A DNA stretch of 32,701 nucleotides from assembly GCA_015662865.1 (NCBI GenBank), contig DQTH01000202.1, positions 1 to 32,701 on the forward strand, written 5' to 3'. The notes under the pieces are model-generated. The model was not told the DNA's origin, made no database searches, and worked only from the letters and a program-made list of their open reading frames with translations. Positions 1-8,102 of this stretch are shown here, piece after piece (position 1 is the stretch's first letter; each line of letters opens with the position of its first letter). A program made the translations under genes and the position numbers. This DNA comes from Desulfocapsa sulfexigens. GTDB taxonomy: Bacteria > Desulfobacterota > Desulfobulbia > Desulfobulbales > Desulfocapsaceae.

Positions 1-121
1 ATGCTTGCAACTTCAGCACTACTATTTTGAGCTATTTTCTTTTTATATCAGTATATTGGTCCTTTTCTCAGGGCCGACTAATTAATTTACCGCAATAAGT
101 ACAGTGTTAAGTCGTATTGAG

Positions 122-257
122 AAAAATCACCCGCCGCCCTGCGGGGCAAATGCTGGCAATGCATCCAAGCCATTTTGAACACCTTGCTATAGCTAACTAT
201 TACCAAAGCGTTCAAAATGACTGGGCTACATCACCGACACTCGCTCACGGATTCAGG
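122..257. repeat. Probable split copy of the 2889-3009 palindromic repeat
   Basis: TCACGGATTCAGG at 245-257 and AAAAATCAC at 122-130 are both found in the element at 2889-3009, in the same relative order as in the reverse complement of its left arm, but here they are about 115 bp apart instead of about 20 bp. The extra segment between them holds an inverted repeat, CATTTTGAAC (171-180) and GTTCAAAATG (210-219), whose stem extends outward with mismatches. The simplest reading is one small repeat interrupted by a second palindromic sequence. Read on the minus strand, a GC-rich stem near 130-145 followed by GTGATTTTTC could also end transcription of the operon that stops at 290. The rest of 1-289 shows no gene that I can support. 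Confidence 0.45.
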
Positions 258-289
258 ACTATTTGCTGAAATTTCACAGCAAGTCAGTA

Positions 290-775
290 CTACCAGGGAG
301 GCTTTCTGATTTTTCCTGGTGATGCTTTCCCAGTGTACTCACATAAAATTTTATCCAGCTGATTGGCAAATGCCTGACGATCTCCCTGTTTGAGCGCTGC
401 CGGGCCACCAGTATCCACTCCACTTGCCCGCAGGCTCTCCATGAAATCTCTCATACTGAGACGGGACCTTATAGTATCTGCAGTATGCATCTCCCCTCGA
501 GGTCCCAGAGCATTCCCACCTTTTTCAATCACCTCTGCGGCCAGTGGAATATCTGCAGTTATCACGAGATCTCCAGGGAGAAGTCTTTTCACAATCTCAT
601 TGTCCGCAACATCAAAGCCTGCTGAAACCAGGATAAAATCAATGCATGATGAGATAGGGATACGCAACGGTTTATTGGCCACAAGAGTTGTCTTGATTCC
701 GGTGCGTTCGGCTGCCTTGAACAGGATTTCCTTGATCACAACCGGACAGGCATCTGCATCCACCCAGACTTTCAT
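290..775 (-). CDS. YaiI/YqxD (UPF0178, DUF188) family protein
   Basis: This 161-residue protein has the UPF0178 family's usual length (about 150) and signatures: DADACPV at residues 6-12, an ITADIPLA segment in the middle, a GPRGE turn, and a C-terminal [11 protein letters not shown] motif. Conserved acidic residues near the N-terminus suggest a PIN-like metal-binding fold, but the biochemical role of the family is not established and I assign none. It is the last gene of a minus-strand operon, 18 bp after the NIL-ferredoxin gene. No strong ribosome binding site is visible, so translation may be coupled. Family assignment is secure; function unknown. Confidence 0.9.
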   Translation of the reverse strand: MKVWVDADACPVVIKEILFKAAERTGIKTTLVANKPLRIPISSCIDFILVSAGFDVADNEIVKRLLPGDLVITADIPLAAEVIEKGGNALGPRGEMHTADTIRSRLSMRDFMESLRASGVDTGGPAALKQGDRQAFANQLDKILCEYTGKASPGKIRKPPW

Positions 776-793
776 TACAAACTTACGTTTCTG

Positions 794-1243
794 TCAGGTG
801 ACAATCTTCTCTTCTTCCTCTGTAAAAGCCTCTACAATGGGGGATACTTCCATCGCCCTTACTGGACAAATGGGTACACAAAGCGAGCATCCCGTGCATT
901 TATCAGGATCAAAAATGACCTCCATGCTCGGCCGCTTTATGTAAAGTGCACCGACTGGACAGATTCCTGTACAGGCCCCGCATTGAAAGCATTTCTCATC
1001 ATCCCTGTTGATGGCAGCTGCCATTCGTTCCGCCTTCACCCCAAAAGACTTCAGATATCCCAAACCTTCTTTCACTCTGTCTTTTGTTCCCTTCAACTCA
1101 AGAATCATCACACCTTCTCGCTGGGGAAGGATGTCTGCTTTCAGGATATTAAACTCTACATCATACTGCTTAACTAGCTGATAAATCATGGGCTCACTGC
1201 TGGTTTCTTTGGGAAAACGTAATATATAGATTCGTGTTGCCAT
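794..1243 (-). CDS. NIL domain plus two [4Fe-4S] ferredoxin motifs
   Basis: A 149-residue cytoplasmic iron-sulfur protein. Residues 1-75 match the NIL domain, the small ferredoxin-like fold also found in MetN transporters. Residues 84-130 carry two CxxCxxCxxxCP motifs (CFQCGACTGICP and CTGCSLCVPICP), enough for two [4Fe-4S] clusters. The tail is acidic. NIL-ferredoxins of this layout are known in methanogens and sulfate reducers as partners of a DUF39 protein in homocysteine synthesis from aspartate semialdehyde and sulfide. That role here is an inference, since no DUF39 gene is in the window. An AGAGAGG ribosome site precedes the ATG. It sits 31 bp after the kinase gene in the same operon. 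Confidence 0.88.
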   Translation of the reverse strand: MATRIYILRFPKETSSEPMIYQLVKQYDVEFNILKADILPQREGVMILELKGTKDRVKEGLGYLKSFGVKAERMAAAINRDDEKCFQCGACTGICPVGALYIKRPSMEVIFDPDKCTGCSLCVPICPVRAMEVSPIVEAFTEEEEKIVT

Positions 1244-1274
1244 GGCACACCTCTCTTTCTTTTAATAAAAAAAT

Positions 1275-1838
1275 TCAGATAATCACTTCTGTTGCTACTT
1301 TCTGAATGAGTACATTCAACGGAGCATCTGTATCCAGTTCTATCACATGCTCTTTGTTTGTCACAGGCTGGAACCTTTCTTTCTGGGCAAGATAAATCTG
1401 CCAGTTGCCATCTGAAACAGCATCAGGATCACTGGTTCGTATATCCAGTCGTTTTTTAACCACCTCTTCAGAACAGGTACAATGAACGAACACAAGACGA
1501 ACCATGTCTGTGAAATATTTTCGCAACAAATCCCGCTCACTCAGCGATTGATACGATCCATCAAGTACCACACAGGCCTGTTTATCAGCCTGAAAACAGT
1601 GTTCTGCATATTCAATTAAAGCATCATAAGTGCGTCTGCTGAATTCAGGGGTATAAATCCCTTTATCCACTTCTTCCTGCTGGCTGGTCTCGGGGTCAAG
1701 GCCGGCAAGTTTCTTGCGCACCCTGTCTGAATTATAATATGGCACATCATAGTGTTTTGCCCAGGCTGAGGCAAGATAGCTCTTACCTGTTGCAACCATT
1801 CCAAAAAAAACCAGCAGAAGATTTTCAGGCCGCTGCAT
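1275..1838 (-). CDS. P-loop kinase, COG0645-like
   Basis: A 187-residue ATP-binding protein with a Walker A motif GMVATGKS at residues 13-20, preceded by a hydrophobic strand. A second strand ends in VVLDGSY near residue 93, where the acidic residue would help bind magnesium. This is the layout of the COG0645 predicted kinases, related to zeta-toxin and shikimate-kinase-like folds; the substrate is unknown. In many bacteria this domain is the C-terminal half of one protein whose N-terminal half is the COG2187 phosphotransferase. Here the two are separate genes overlapping by 14 nt in different frames (1825-1838), so the proteins are probably made by coupled translation and act together. Confidence 0.82.
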   Translation of the reverse strand: MQRPENLLLVFFGMVATGKSYLASAWAKHYDVPYYNSDRVRKKLAGLDPETSQQEEVDKGIYTPEFSRRTYDALIEYAEHCFQADKQACVVLDGSYQSLSERDLLRKYFTDMVRLVFVHCTCSEEVVKKRLDIRTSDPDAVSDGNWQIYLAQKERFQPVTNKEHVIELDTDAPLNVLIQKVATEVII

Positions 1839-2838
1839 ACTTTTCTGCCAGAGAAAAATGTTTCTTTGCCTGTTCTATACATGCTGCTGTTGTTTCTTCA
1901 TCCACTGCCGGATCACTGGCCGTAAAGAGTGCTATTTTGGCACGTACATAGGTACGGTAGCATTTATAAAAGTTCAGCATATCCAGCAGCCCGGTGTCAC
2001 CGGATTTTTCAGCAAACCGCTCAATAAAATAATTTGAAAGCTCTGTCTCACCATGAAAATCGAGATCCATGGCCAGAAAAGCAACATCAGCAGCAACATC
2101 TGTATAGCGAAAACGTTCGTTGAACTCAATGCAATCAAAAATATAAACAGGATCTGTCAGGCAGATATTGGCTGAATGCATATCTCCATGACAATCCCTG
2201 ATTTTATCCGCATCAATACGCGCCTGGAAACGATCTTCATGGCTGAGAAATTCCTTGGAGTAACTGACTATTGCATCAAACTGTTCTTTTGTAAGAGCGC
2301 CCTGACCCACAAAATTCTCTGTCTGGTCAAAATTTTCAAGAACATTGACTGCAACAGATGAGGCCAGTCCAAACTTCTGGATTGCTGTATCCCCAGCTGC
2401 TGCTTCATAAAAAGGAACCAGCTGATCAATGATGGCATCCAGGTGATCCCGGCCGAGTTCTCCTGCAGCCATCACACGTCCCATCATTCTGTCTTCCGGC
2501 ATTCTTGCCATCCTAATTCCAAACTCTACGACCTCGCCACTGCCATTCAGGCAAAAACTGTCACCATCTCTATTAATGGTAACAAGTTGTTCGTATAAAT
2601 CAGGACAGAGCCTGCGATTTAACTGCAACTCCTGTTCACAGTAATATTTTCTTTTCTCTAAAGTGGAGAAATCAAGAAACCCGAAATCAACGGGTTTTTT
2701 CCATTTGTATACATAATCTCCTGCAAGCAGGACAAAAGAAATATGGGTCTGCACCAAACTTATATCGCCAGCAGGGTGTGGATAACTGCTTTCCTGCTGT
2801 AAATATTGAATATATTTGGGATGATTTGAATCAGTCAT
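1825..2838 (-). CDS. Aminoglycoside phosphotransferase-like protein, COG2187
   Basis: A 337-residue protein of the APH/choline-kinase fold. The catalytic loop is visible as CHGDMHSANICL (the HGDxHxxN signature, about residues 217-228), followed by the metal-binding YIFDCIEFNERFR (IDxxEF-like). An N-terminal KWKKPVDFGFLDFS stretch carries the likely ATP-contacting lysine. No signal peptide or membrane segment is present. The ATG at 2838 is chosen because AAAGGAG lies the right distance upstream; a TTG two codons earlier is also in frame. It heads the four-gene minus-strand operon and overlaps the kinase gene. The name reflects fold: antibiotic resistance is not implied, and the true substrate is unknown. 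Confidence 0.82.
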   Translation of the reverse strand: MTDSNHPKYIQYLQQESSYPHPAGDISLVQTHISFVLLAGDYVYKWKKPVDFGFLDFSTLEKRKYYCEQELQLNRRLCPDLYEQLVTINRDGDSFCLNGSGEVVEFGIRMARMPEDRMMGRVMAAGELGRDHLDAIIDQLVPFYEAAAGDTAIQKFGLASSVAVNVLENFDQTENFVGQGALTKEQFDAIVSYSKEFLSHEDRFQARIDADKIRDCHGDMHSANICLTDPVYIFDCIEFNERFRYTDVAADVAFLAMDLDFHGETELSNYFIERFAEKSGDTGLLDMLNFYKCYRTYVRAKIALFTASDPAVDEETTAACIEQAKKHFSLAEKYAAA

Positions 2839-2888
2839 TAACAACTCCTTTGTGATATCTTGATCGCTTAGAACGATAGTTGTTTTTT

Positions 2889-3009
2889 ACCTGAATCCGT
2901 GAGTGCTCGAAGGGTGACGAGTGATTTTTCAAACCCGATTGTATCAGATTTTATCCTTCAACCAACAAGTTGTATCAAAAAAAATCACAAAGCCGTCACG
3001 GATTCAGGT
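2889..3009. repeat. Small palindromic repeat with nested inverted arms
   Basis: ACCTGAATCCGTGA at 2889-2902 is matched exactly by its inverse TCACGGATTCAGGT at 2996-3009. Inside lie GTGATTTTT (2921-2929) and its inverse AAAAATCAC (2980-2988). Both arms are therefore inverted copies of one unit that starts ACCTGAATCCGTGA and ends GTGATTTTT. Pieces of the same unit occur at 122-257. The element lies between the start of the 1825-2838 operon and larB, in the only gene-free stretch there (2839-3149). The size and symmetry suit a MITE-like or REP-like sequence. The remainder of that stretch shows nothing I can name. Confidence 0.6.
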
Positions 3010-3149
3010 TTCAGTCAAAGATCACACTATTACCAGAATCACTCCCGAGAGTAAACGATGACAAAAACTTTCCCTTCATTTAATATGATAATTTATTTAT
3101 CCATAATCAAGTGGCCCTCACTCCCACCACTACAATGAGTCATAACACC

Positions 3150-3941
3150 ATGGACAAGAACAGCATACAGAAACTTCTCACTGGAGTACAGCAGGGAAGT
3201 TGCTCCGTTGAACAAGCTTTGCAGAAGCTCCGTCATATGCCGGGGCAATTTATTAAAGACGCCTGTATTGATCATCACCGAAACCTGCGCACCGGCATTC
3301 CAGAAGTCATTTACGGGGCATCAAAAAGCAGTGAACAGATTATTGATATAGCAAAAACCTTTCTTCAGAATCAATCACTATTTCTGGCCACCAGGGTGAA
3401 TAGTGAAAAAGCGGAACAGGTTTTAAACACCCTTCCGGAAATCACCTATCATCAACCGGCCAGAATGCTTTCCTGCCACCACCAAAAGCATGATTCCTCT
3501 CAAGTCCGTGGCAACATAGTCATACTCTGTGCAGGGACATCTGATATTCCTGTTGCTGAAGAAGCCAGAGTGACAGCCACAAGTCTCGGCAACCCTGTTT
3601 CAACACATTATGACGCCGGCGTGGCAGGTCTGCACCGCTTATTCAATAAACAGGATCTCATCACCACCGCCACGGTGATCATTGTGGTAGCCGGCATGGA
3701 AGGTGCCTTACCCAGCGTGGTAAGCGGCATGTGCAGTTGCCCTGTGGTGGCCGTACCCACATCAGTTGGATATGGCACTAGTTTTGGTGGGATTACTCCA
3801 CTTTTGGGCATGCTTAACAGTTGCGCCCCAGGTCTTGCTGTGGTGAATATTGATAATGGATTTGGGGCTGCCTGTCATGCGTCTGCCATTAACCGAAAAA
3901 ATAGCCCAGAAACCTTGCAAGATTCAGGCAGCACAGTATAA
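3150..3941 (+). CDS. larB: LarB, nickel-pincer cofactor biosynthesis
   Basis: LarB carboxylates the pyridinium ring of nicotinic acid adenine dinucleotide and releases AMP, the first step towards the nickel-pincer nucleotide of lactate racemase and related enzymes. The protein shows the family signatures in order: DHHRNLRTGIPEVIYG near the N-terminus, AGTSDIPVAEEA, DAGVAGLHR, VAGMEGALPSVV, VPTSVGYGTSFGG, then NSCAPGLAVVNIDNGFGAA, which probably contains the adduct-forming cysteine. The C-terminal half is PurE-like. ATG 3150 is chosen because it matches where family members begin; ATG 3135 and GTG 3111 are in frame and no start has a clear ribosome site. larC, larE and larA are not in the window. 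Confidence 0.9.
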   Translation: MDKNSIQKLLTGVQQGSCSVEQALQKLRHMPGQFIKDACIDHHRNLRTGIPEVIYGASKSSEQIIDIAKTFLQNQSLFLATRVNSEKAEQVLNTLPEITYHQPARMLSCHHQKHDSSQVRGNIVILCAGTSDIPVAEEARVTATSLGNPVSTHYDAGVAGLHRLFNKQDLITTATVIIVVAGMEGALPSVVSGMCSCPVVAVPTSVGYGTSFGGITPLLGMLNSCAPGLAVVNIDNGFGAACHASAINRKNSPETLQDSGSTV

Positions 3942-3942
3942 T
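3915..3942 (+). promoter_or_regulatory. Candidate sigma-70 promoter for secDF
   Basis: TTGCAA (3915-3920) and a perfect TATAAT (3937-3942) are separated by 16 bp and overlap the last codons of larB. This would start a transcript about 160 nt before secDF. A second TATAAT lies at 3960-3965 without a good -35. The leader contains a small stem, TGTCAC (4025-4030) and GTGACA (4040-4045). Confidence 0.4.
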
Positions 3943-4110
3943 CGATTACTTTTGCCCAATATAATAATTCTCGTTAACCTGCATGGCTGGACGAAATTTA
4001 CCGGCCACAGCATGATATGTAAGTTGTCACTCCGGTATGGTGACACAGTCCTCTGGTAACGACTTTCATATAAAAACTCAACCAGCACCATTTTTATTCC
4101 AGGAACTTGA

Positions 4111-6687
4111 ATGAACACATCACTCAAACTAAAATTCTCTGCGCTCATTTTTTTCATTGCGCTCTCCATTGTTACGATCATCCCTTCATTTTATGACTCC
4201 ACCCCAGACTGGTGGCAAAAGTACATGGCACCGGAAGGCTTGCGCCTGGGTCTGGATCTTCAGGGTGGTATGCATCTTGTCCTCAGGGTTAATCTGGACA
4301 AGGCCGAAGCAGATTCCCTTGAACTTGCTGCCACTGAGCTGAAAGACAGCCTCAGGGAACAGGGAATAAGTGCAGTCAGGACAAAATCAGATCCCGGAAC
4401 TGTTCTCTTTACCCTGCCAAACTCCGGTGCTGTTGATACGGTAAATAAGGTCGTGAAGGACAGCCTTACTGAGATAGATGTAAAGGTTGATGCCAAAGAA
4501 GGATCCTTTCCTAAAATTACCGTAACTCTCAAAGACTCGGAAATTGATTTTATCCGAACCCACGCTGTTGAACAGTCCCTTGAAATAATTCGAAACCGGA
4601 TTGATCAGTTTGGTGTGGCTGAACCGGTAATTATTCGCCAGGGAGAGGCGGAAATCGTCGTACAGCTGCCTGGCGTTAAAGATCCAAAACGCGCGCTCAA
4701 ACTCCTTGGAGACACAGCCCAGCTTGAATTTAAAAAAGTTGCCGATGATGCGGGATTAAACCTAGGTCAGCTTGCTGCAGAATCTCTGACGGCAGGACAG
4801 TGGAATGGTGTGTGGTCCAACCACGAAGAGATGGCAAAGCTGAATCGCGCCCTGCAAAACCGGCTGCCACCTGACACCAGAATATACATTGAAAAAGATA
4901 CGGACAGCCAGACAGGCAAGGAAATAATTCGTCCCATTCTTCTGGAAACCCAGATCCTGATGACTGGAGAAATGGTTAAAAATGCGCAGGTGAGAATTTC
5001 CAACCAGTTCAACGAACCCTATGTTGCCATGGATTTCACCTCAAAGGGTGGCCGAGTCTTTGCCAAGCTCACGGAAGAGAATGTGGGCAAACGGATGGCC
5101 ATTGTGCTTGACGATGTGGTTCGTTCAGCACCGGTAATCAGGGAAAAAATCCTTGGCGGGTCAGCCCAGATCAGTGGAAGTTTCACCCATGAAGAAGCAG
5201 CAGATCTTGCCATTGTCCTTCGTGTCGGTGCCCTGCCTGCACCAGTGGATATTATTCAGAACATGACAGTAGGTGCAAGCCTTGGCCAGGATTCCATTAA
5301 TAAAGGGATGACTTCCGGACTCTTTGGTGCTTTGATTGTTCTGGCCTTCATGGCCGTTTACTACAGGCTTTCAGGTCTTATTGCCAACACAGCTCTTGTC
5401 CTGAATATTCTCTTTCTCTTCACTGGACTCGCCATCCTGAACGCAACTCTCACCCTGCCTGGTATTGCCGGTATCATTCTTTCCATTGGTATGGCAGTTG
5501 ATGCCAATGTTCTTATCTTTGAACGGATGCGTGAGGAATACACTCTTGGCAAATCAGTGAAATCAAGCGTGGATGGCGGATTTGGTAAAGCCTTCTGGAC
5601 CATTGTCGATTCCCAGGTGACGACACTCATCACTGCCATGGCCCTGTTCATGTTTGGAACCGGCCCCATTAAAGGTTTTGCAATCACCCTTTCCCTCGGT
5701 ATTATCTTCAATCTTTTCACCGCCCTATTCTGCTCGCGGCTGATGTTCGATACACTCTATTCTTTCCGCTCTTTGAAAAAGCTGAATTTCATGCAATTTG
5801 TGAAAAAACCGAACCTGGACTTCATGCGACTCCGCAATATTGCTTTTGCAGTCTCAGGTGTTCTTGTGACAATAGGCCTCATCGCCTTCGTCCAGATTGC
5901 ACGGGGAAAAGCCAACATGGGTGTTGATTTCACAGGCGGTTCATTGCTGCAATACAAGGCGACAAACGACTTTACCATGGATGAAGTACGAAAAGTCTTT
6001 GCAGCTAATGACATGAAAGAAGCCAACCTTCAGGAAGTTGAAGGTGAACATCGTCTGATTGTTAAAATCAAAAAGTCAGAAGAAATAGTGGGCGACCTCA
6101 GTGAACAGATAGCAACTCTTCTTGCCACCGATATGCCGGACAAAGGCTTTGTTCTTGAAAGCCAGTCTGAAATCGGATCATCTGTCAGTGCTGTGCTTCG
6201 CAACAAGGCCATCCAGGCTATTTTCCTCTCTCTGCTAGGTGTTATCATCTATCTGGCCATGCGTTTTGATATTCGTTTTGGACTGGCTGCAGCTATTGCC
6301 ACCTTCCATGATGTCATTGTGGTTCTTGGTATCTGCTGGCTTCTGAACGTTGAAATAACTTTGTTAATCGTAACAGCCCTTCTTACACTGGCTGGTTACT
6401 CACTAAATGACTCGGTTGTTATCTTTGACCGTATCCGAGAAAATATGCAGAAATCTGAAAAGCCTTCATTGCTGCAGCATATCAATAAAAGTATCAATGA
6501 AGTTATGGGTCGGACAATTGTTACATCCCTGACCACTGCCATGGTACTTATTGCTCTATTTTTCTTTGGCGGATCAGTGATCCACAATTTTTCACTGGCA
6601 CTTCTCCTTGGTGTATTAATTGGTACCTACTCCTCTATCTTTATAGCTAGCCCGGTTCTCAGCCTGTGGCCTGAAAAAAAGAATTAG
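4111..6687 (+). CDS. secDF: Fused SecD-SecF protein translocase subunit
   Basis: An 858-residue inner-membrane protein that uses the proton gradient to help the SecYEG/SecA channel finish export. SecD occupies about residues 1-545: a first membrane helix at 9-27, LGLDLQGG at the start of the large periplasmic part, GVAEPVIIRQG, then AIVLRVGALPAP and five membrane helices from about 400. SecF follows from about 574: a membrane helix, MGVDFTGGSL, a small periplasmic domain, and helices including GYSLNDSVVIFDRIREN. SecD and SecF are separate genes in many proteobacteria; here they are one reading frame, as in Bacillus SecDF. No yajC is upstream. The next gene starts 4 bp after the stop. Confidence 0.96.
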   Translation: MNTSLKLKFSALIFFIALSIVTIIPSFYDSTPDWWQKYMAPEGLRLGLDLQGGMHLVLRVNLDKAEADSLELAATELKDSLREQGISAVRTKSDPGTVLFTLPNSGAVDTVNKVVKDSLTEIDVKVDAKEGSFPKITVTLKDSEIDFIRTHAVEQSLEIIRNRIDQFGVAEPVIIRQGEAEIVVQLPGVKDPKRALKLLGDTAQLEFKKVADDAGLNLGQLAAESLTAGQWNGVWSNHEEMAKLNRALQNRLPPDTRIYIEKDTDSQTGKEIIRPILLETQILMTGEMVKNAQVRISNQFNEPYVAMDFTSKGGRVFAKLTEENVGKRMAIVLDDVVRSAPVIREKILGGSAQISGSFTHEEAADLAIVLRVGALPAPVDIIQNMTVGASLGQDSINKGMTSGLFGALIVLAFMAVYYRLSGLIANTALVLNILFLFTGLAILNATLTLPGIAGIILSIGMAVDANVLIFERMREEYTLGKSVKSSVDGGFGKAFWTIVDSQVTTLITAMALFMFGTGPIKGFAITLSLGIIFNLFTALFCSRLMFDTLYSFRSLKKLNFMQFVKKPNLDFMRLRNIAFAVSGVLVTIGLIAFVQIARGKANMGVDFTGGSLLQYKATNDFTMDEVRKVFAANDMKEANLQEVEGEHRLIVKIKKSEEIVGDLSEQIATLLATDMPDKGFVLESQSEIGSSVSAVLRNKAIQAIFLSLLGVIIYLAMRFDIRFGLAAAIATFHDVIVVLGICWLLNVEITLLIVTALLTLAGYSLNDSVVIFDRIRENMQKSEKPSLLQHINKSINEVMGRTIVTSLTTAMVLIALFFFGGSVIHNFSLALLLGVLIGTYSSIFIASPVLSLWPEKKN

Positions 6688-6691
6688 CAAA

Positions 6692-7423
6692 ATGGATCAG
6701 GTACAGCTGCCCAAAAATGTCAATCGGATACAAAAGGATGAACTTTTCACTTTTTCCTGCCACCCTGAGGTAAACTGTTTCACCGACTGCTGTCGTCAGC
6801 TTGAGCTGGCTCTGACACCATTCGATGTGCTGCGCCTGAAACAGGAGACAAAGCTTGATTCTTCAACTTTTCTTGAACGCTATGTAATCCAGGAACAGGA
6901 GGCAGAAGATGCTTTCCCGCGCTTTTACCTGACAATGGTTGATGATGGGCAGGCATCCTGTGTTTTTGTTGCAAAGACAGGATGCACAGTCTATCCAGGC
7001 CGCCCCGGAGCCTGCAGAGCCTACCCTATGGGCCGAGCTGCAATTCGTCAGGGAGATAATTCCATGAGAGAATTCTTTGTACTTTTAAAAGAATCCCATT
7101 GTCACGGCTTTCAGGAAAAAGAGGAACAAACAGCCGGGAGATACAGTGAGGGACAGGGGCTGGAGGCTTACAACAGCTTCAACGACAAGGTAGCCATTCT
7201 CCTGCAACATGAAAAGATCCGGCGTGGAATGCAGCTAACAGAAAAGCAAACGCAATACTTTGTTCTGGCGCTCTACGACCTGGATAATTTCCGCACACAA
7301 CTCAATGAAGGAAAGCTTCCAAATCAGGAAGAGTATGTAAACCGAAAAAATCTTTGCACAGATGATGAAGAACTGCTTCTTTTTGGGATCGAGTGGCTTC
7401 ACGGAGTACTCTTCAATCAATGA
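6692..7423 (+). CDS. YkgJ-type cysteine-cluster protein
   Basis: A 243-residue soluble protein whose N-terminal half carries the cysteine pattern of the YkgJ/PF03692 family: Cys at the start of CHPEVNCFTDCC (about residues 23-34), then C in DDGQASCVF, and CTVYPGRPGACRAYP around residues 99-113. These residues probably bind a zinc ion or an iron-sulfur cluster; the family has no agreed function. The C-terminal half is helical and charged. It lies 4 bp after secDF and overlaps the next gene by 4 nt (ATGA), so the three genes form one translationally coupled operon. A link to protein export is possible from context only. Confidence 0.82.
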   Translation: MDQVQLPKNVNRIQKDELFTFSCHPEVNCFTDCCRQLELALTPFDVLRLKQETKLDSSTFLERYVIQEQEAEDAFPRFYLTMVDDGQASCVFVAKTGCTVYPGRPGACRAYPMGRAAIRQGDNSMREFFVLLKESHCHGFQEKEEQTAGRYSEGQGLEAYNSFNDKVAILLQHEKIRRGMQLTEKQTQYFVLALYDLDNFRTQLNEGKLPNQEEYVNRKNLCTDDEELLLFGIEWLHGVLFNQ

Positions 7424-8043
7424 AACTCAAACTCATAATATTTGATTGCGATGGAGTGATGTTTGACTCCAAATTTGCCAACCAGACCTATTATAACTTT
7501 CTGCTTCAGCATTACAGCTATCCGGTCATGGACGAAAAGGAACTGGAATTCGTCCATATGCATAACGTCGCAGAATCAATCCGTCATATCTTTCGCCACT
7601 ATCCGCAACAAAACCTCCAGGAGGTTGAAAAATTAAGACAGGAAACAGGGTATGCTCCATTTCTTAAGTATATGAAAATGGAAGAAGATCTGATCCAGTT
7701 TCTTGATATCTGTACTCCCCGTTATCAGCTGGCCATCTCCACCAATCGCACCAATACCATGGAGTCGATTCTTGAAATATTCAAACTGCGAGATTATTTT
7801 AAAAAAGTGATGACTGCAGAGAATGCAAGACGACCAAAACCGGCTCCCGATGCACTCTTTGAGATATTGGAATTTTACAATTGTCATGCTGATGAGGCCA
7901 TCTACATTGGTGACTCCATCATTGATCGTGAGCATTCTGCTGGCTGTGGGATGAGGCTTATTGCTTTCAAAAACGAAAACCTTCCTGCAGAGTATCATGT
8001 CAGCAGTTTTCTTGACATCCTCCAACTGCCTCCATTTCAGTAA
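7420..8043 (+). CDS. HAD-superfamily phosphatase, phosphoglycolate phosphatase-like
   Basis: A 207-residue HAD hydrolase. All four motifs are visible: DCDGVMFDS (nucleophile D9, acid D11), AISTNRT (motif II), RRPKPAPD with the conserved lysine (motif III), and YIGDSIID (motif IV). A helical cap follows motif I, as in the phosphoglycolate phosphatase/beta-phosphoglucomutase subgroup. The substrate cannot be read from sequence. The ATG at 7420 is chosen because it overlaps the previous stop as ATGA, with GGAG upstream; a GTG at 7393 is in frame but inside the previous gene. Last gene of the secDF operon. It converges on the gene ending at 8103. Confidence 0.88.
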   Translation: MKLKLIIFDCDGVMFDSKFANQTYYNFLLQHYSYPVMDEKELEFVHMHNVAESIRHIFRHYPQQNLQEVEKLRQETGYAPFLKYMKMEEDLIQFLDICTPRYQLAISTNRTNTMESILEIFKLRDYFKKVMTAENARRPKPAPDALFEILEFYNCHADEAIYIGDSIIDREHSAGCGMRLIAFKNENLPAEYHVSSFLDILQLPPFQ

Positions 8044-8102
8044 TACGCTGAATATCTTACCAGTTTTAAAAAGATGTTGGAGTTACAGAGGATTATTCAT
8101 AT

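Noticed and set aside
390-944. 184-codon open frame on the plus strand
   Set aside because: It is antisense to the YaiI/YqxD and NIL-ferredoxin genes, with low-complexity Ser/Thr-rich translation and no motif.
1825-2838. Aminoglycoside resistance gene
   Set aside because: The motifs place it in the COG2187 kinase-like family, typical of chromosomal operons with a COG0645 partner, not in a resistance family.
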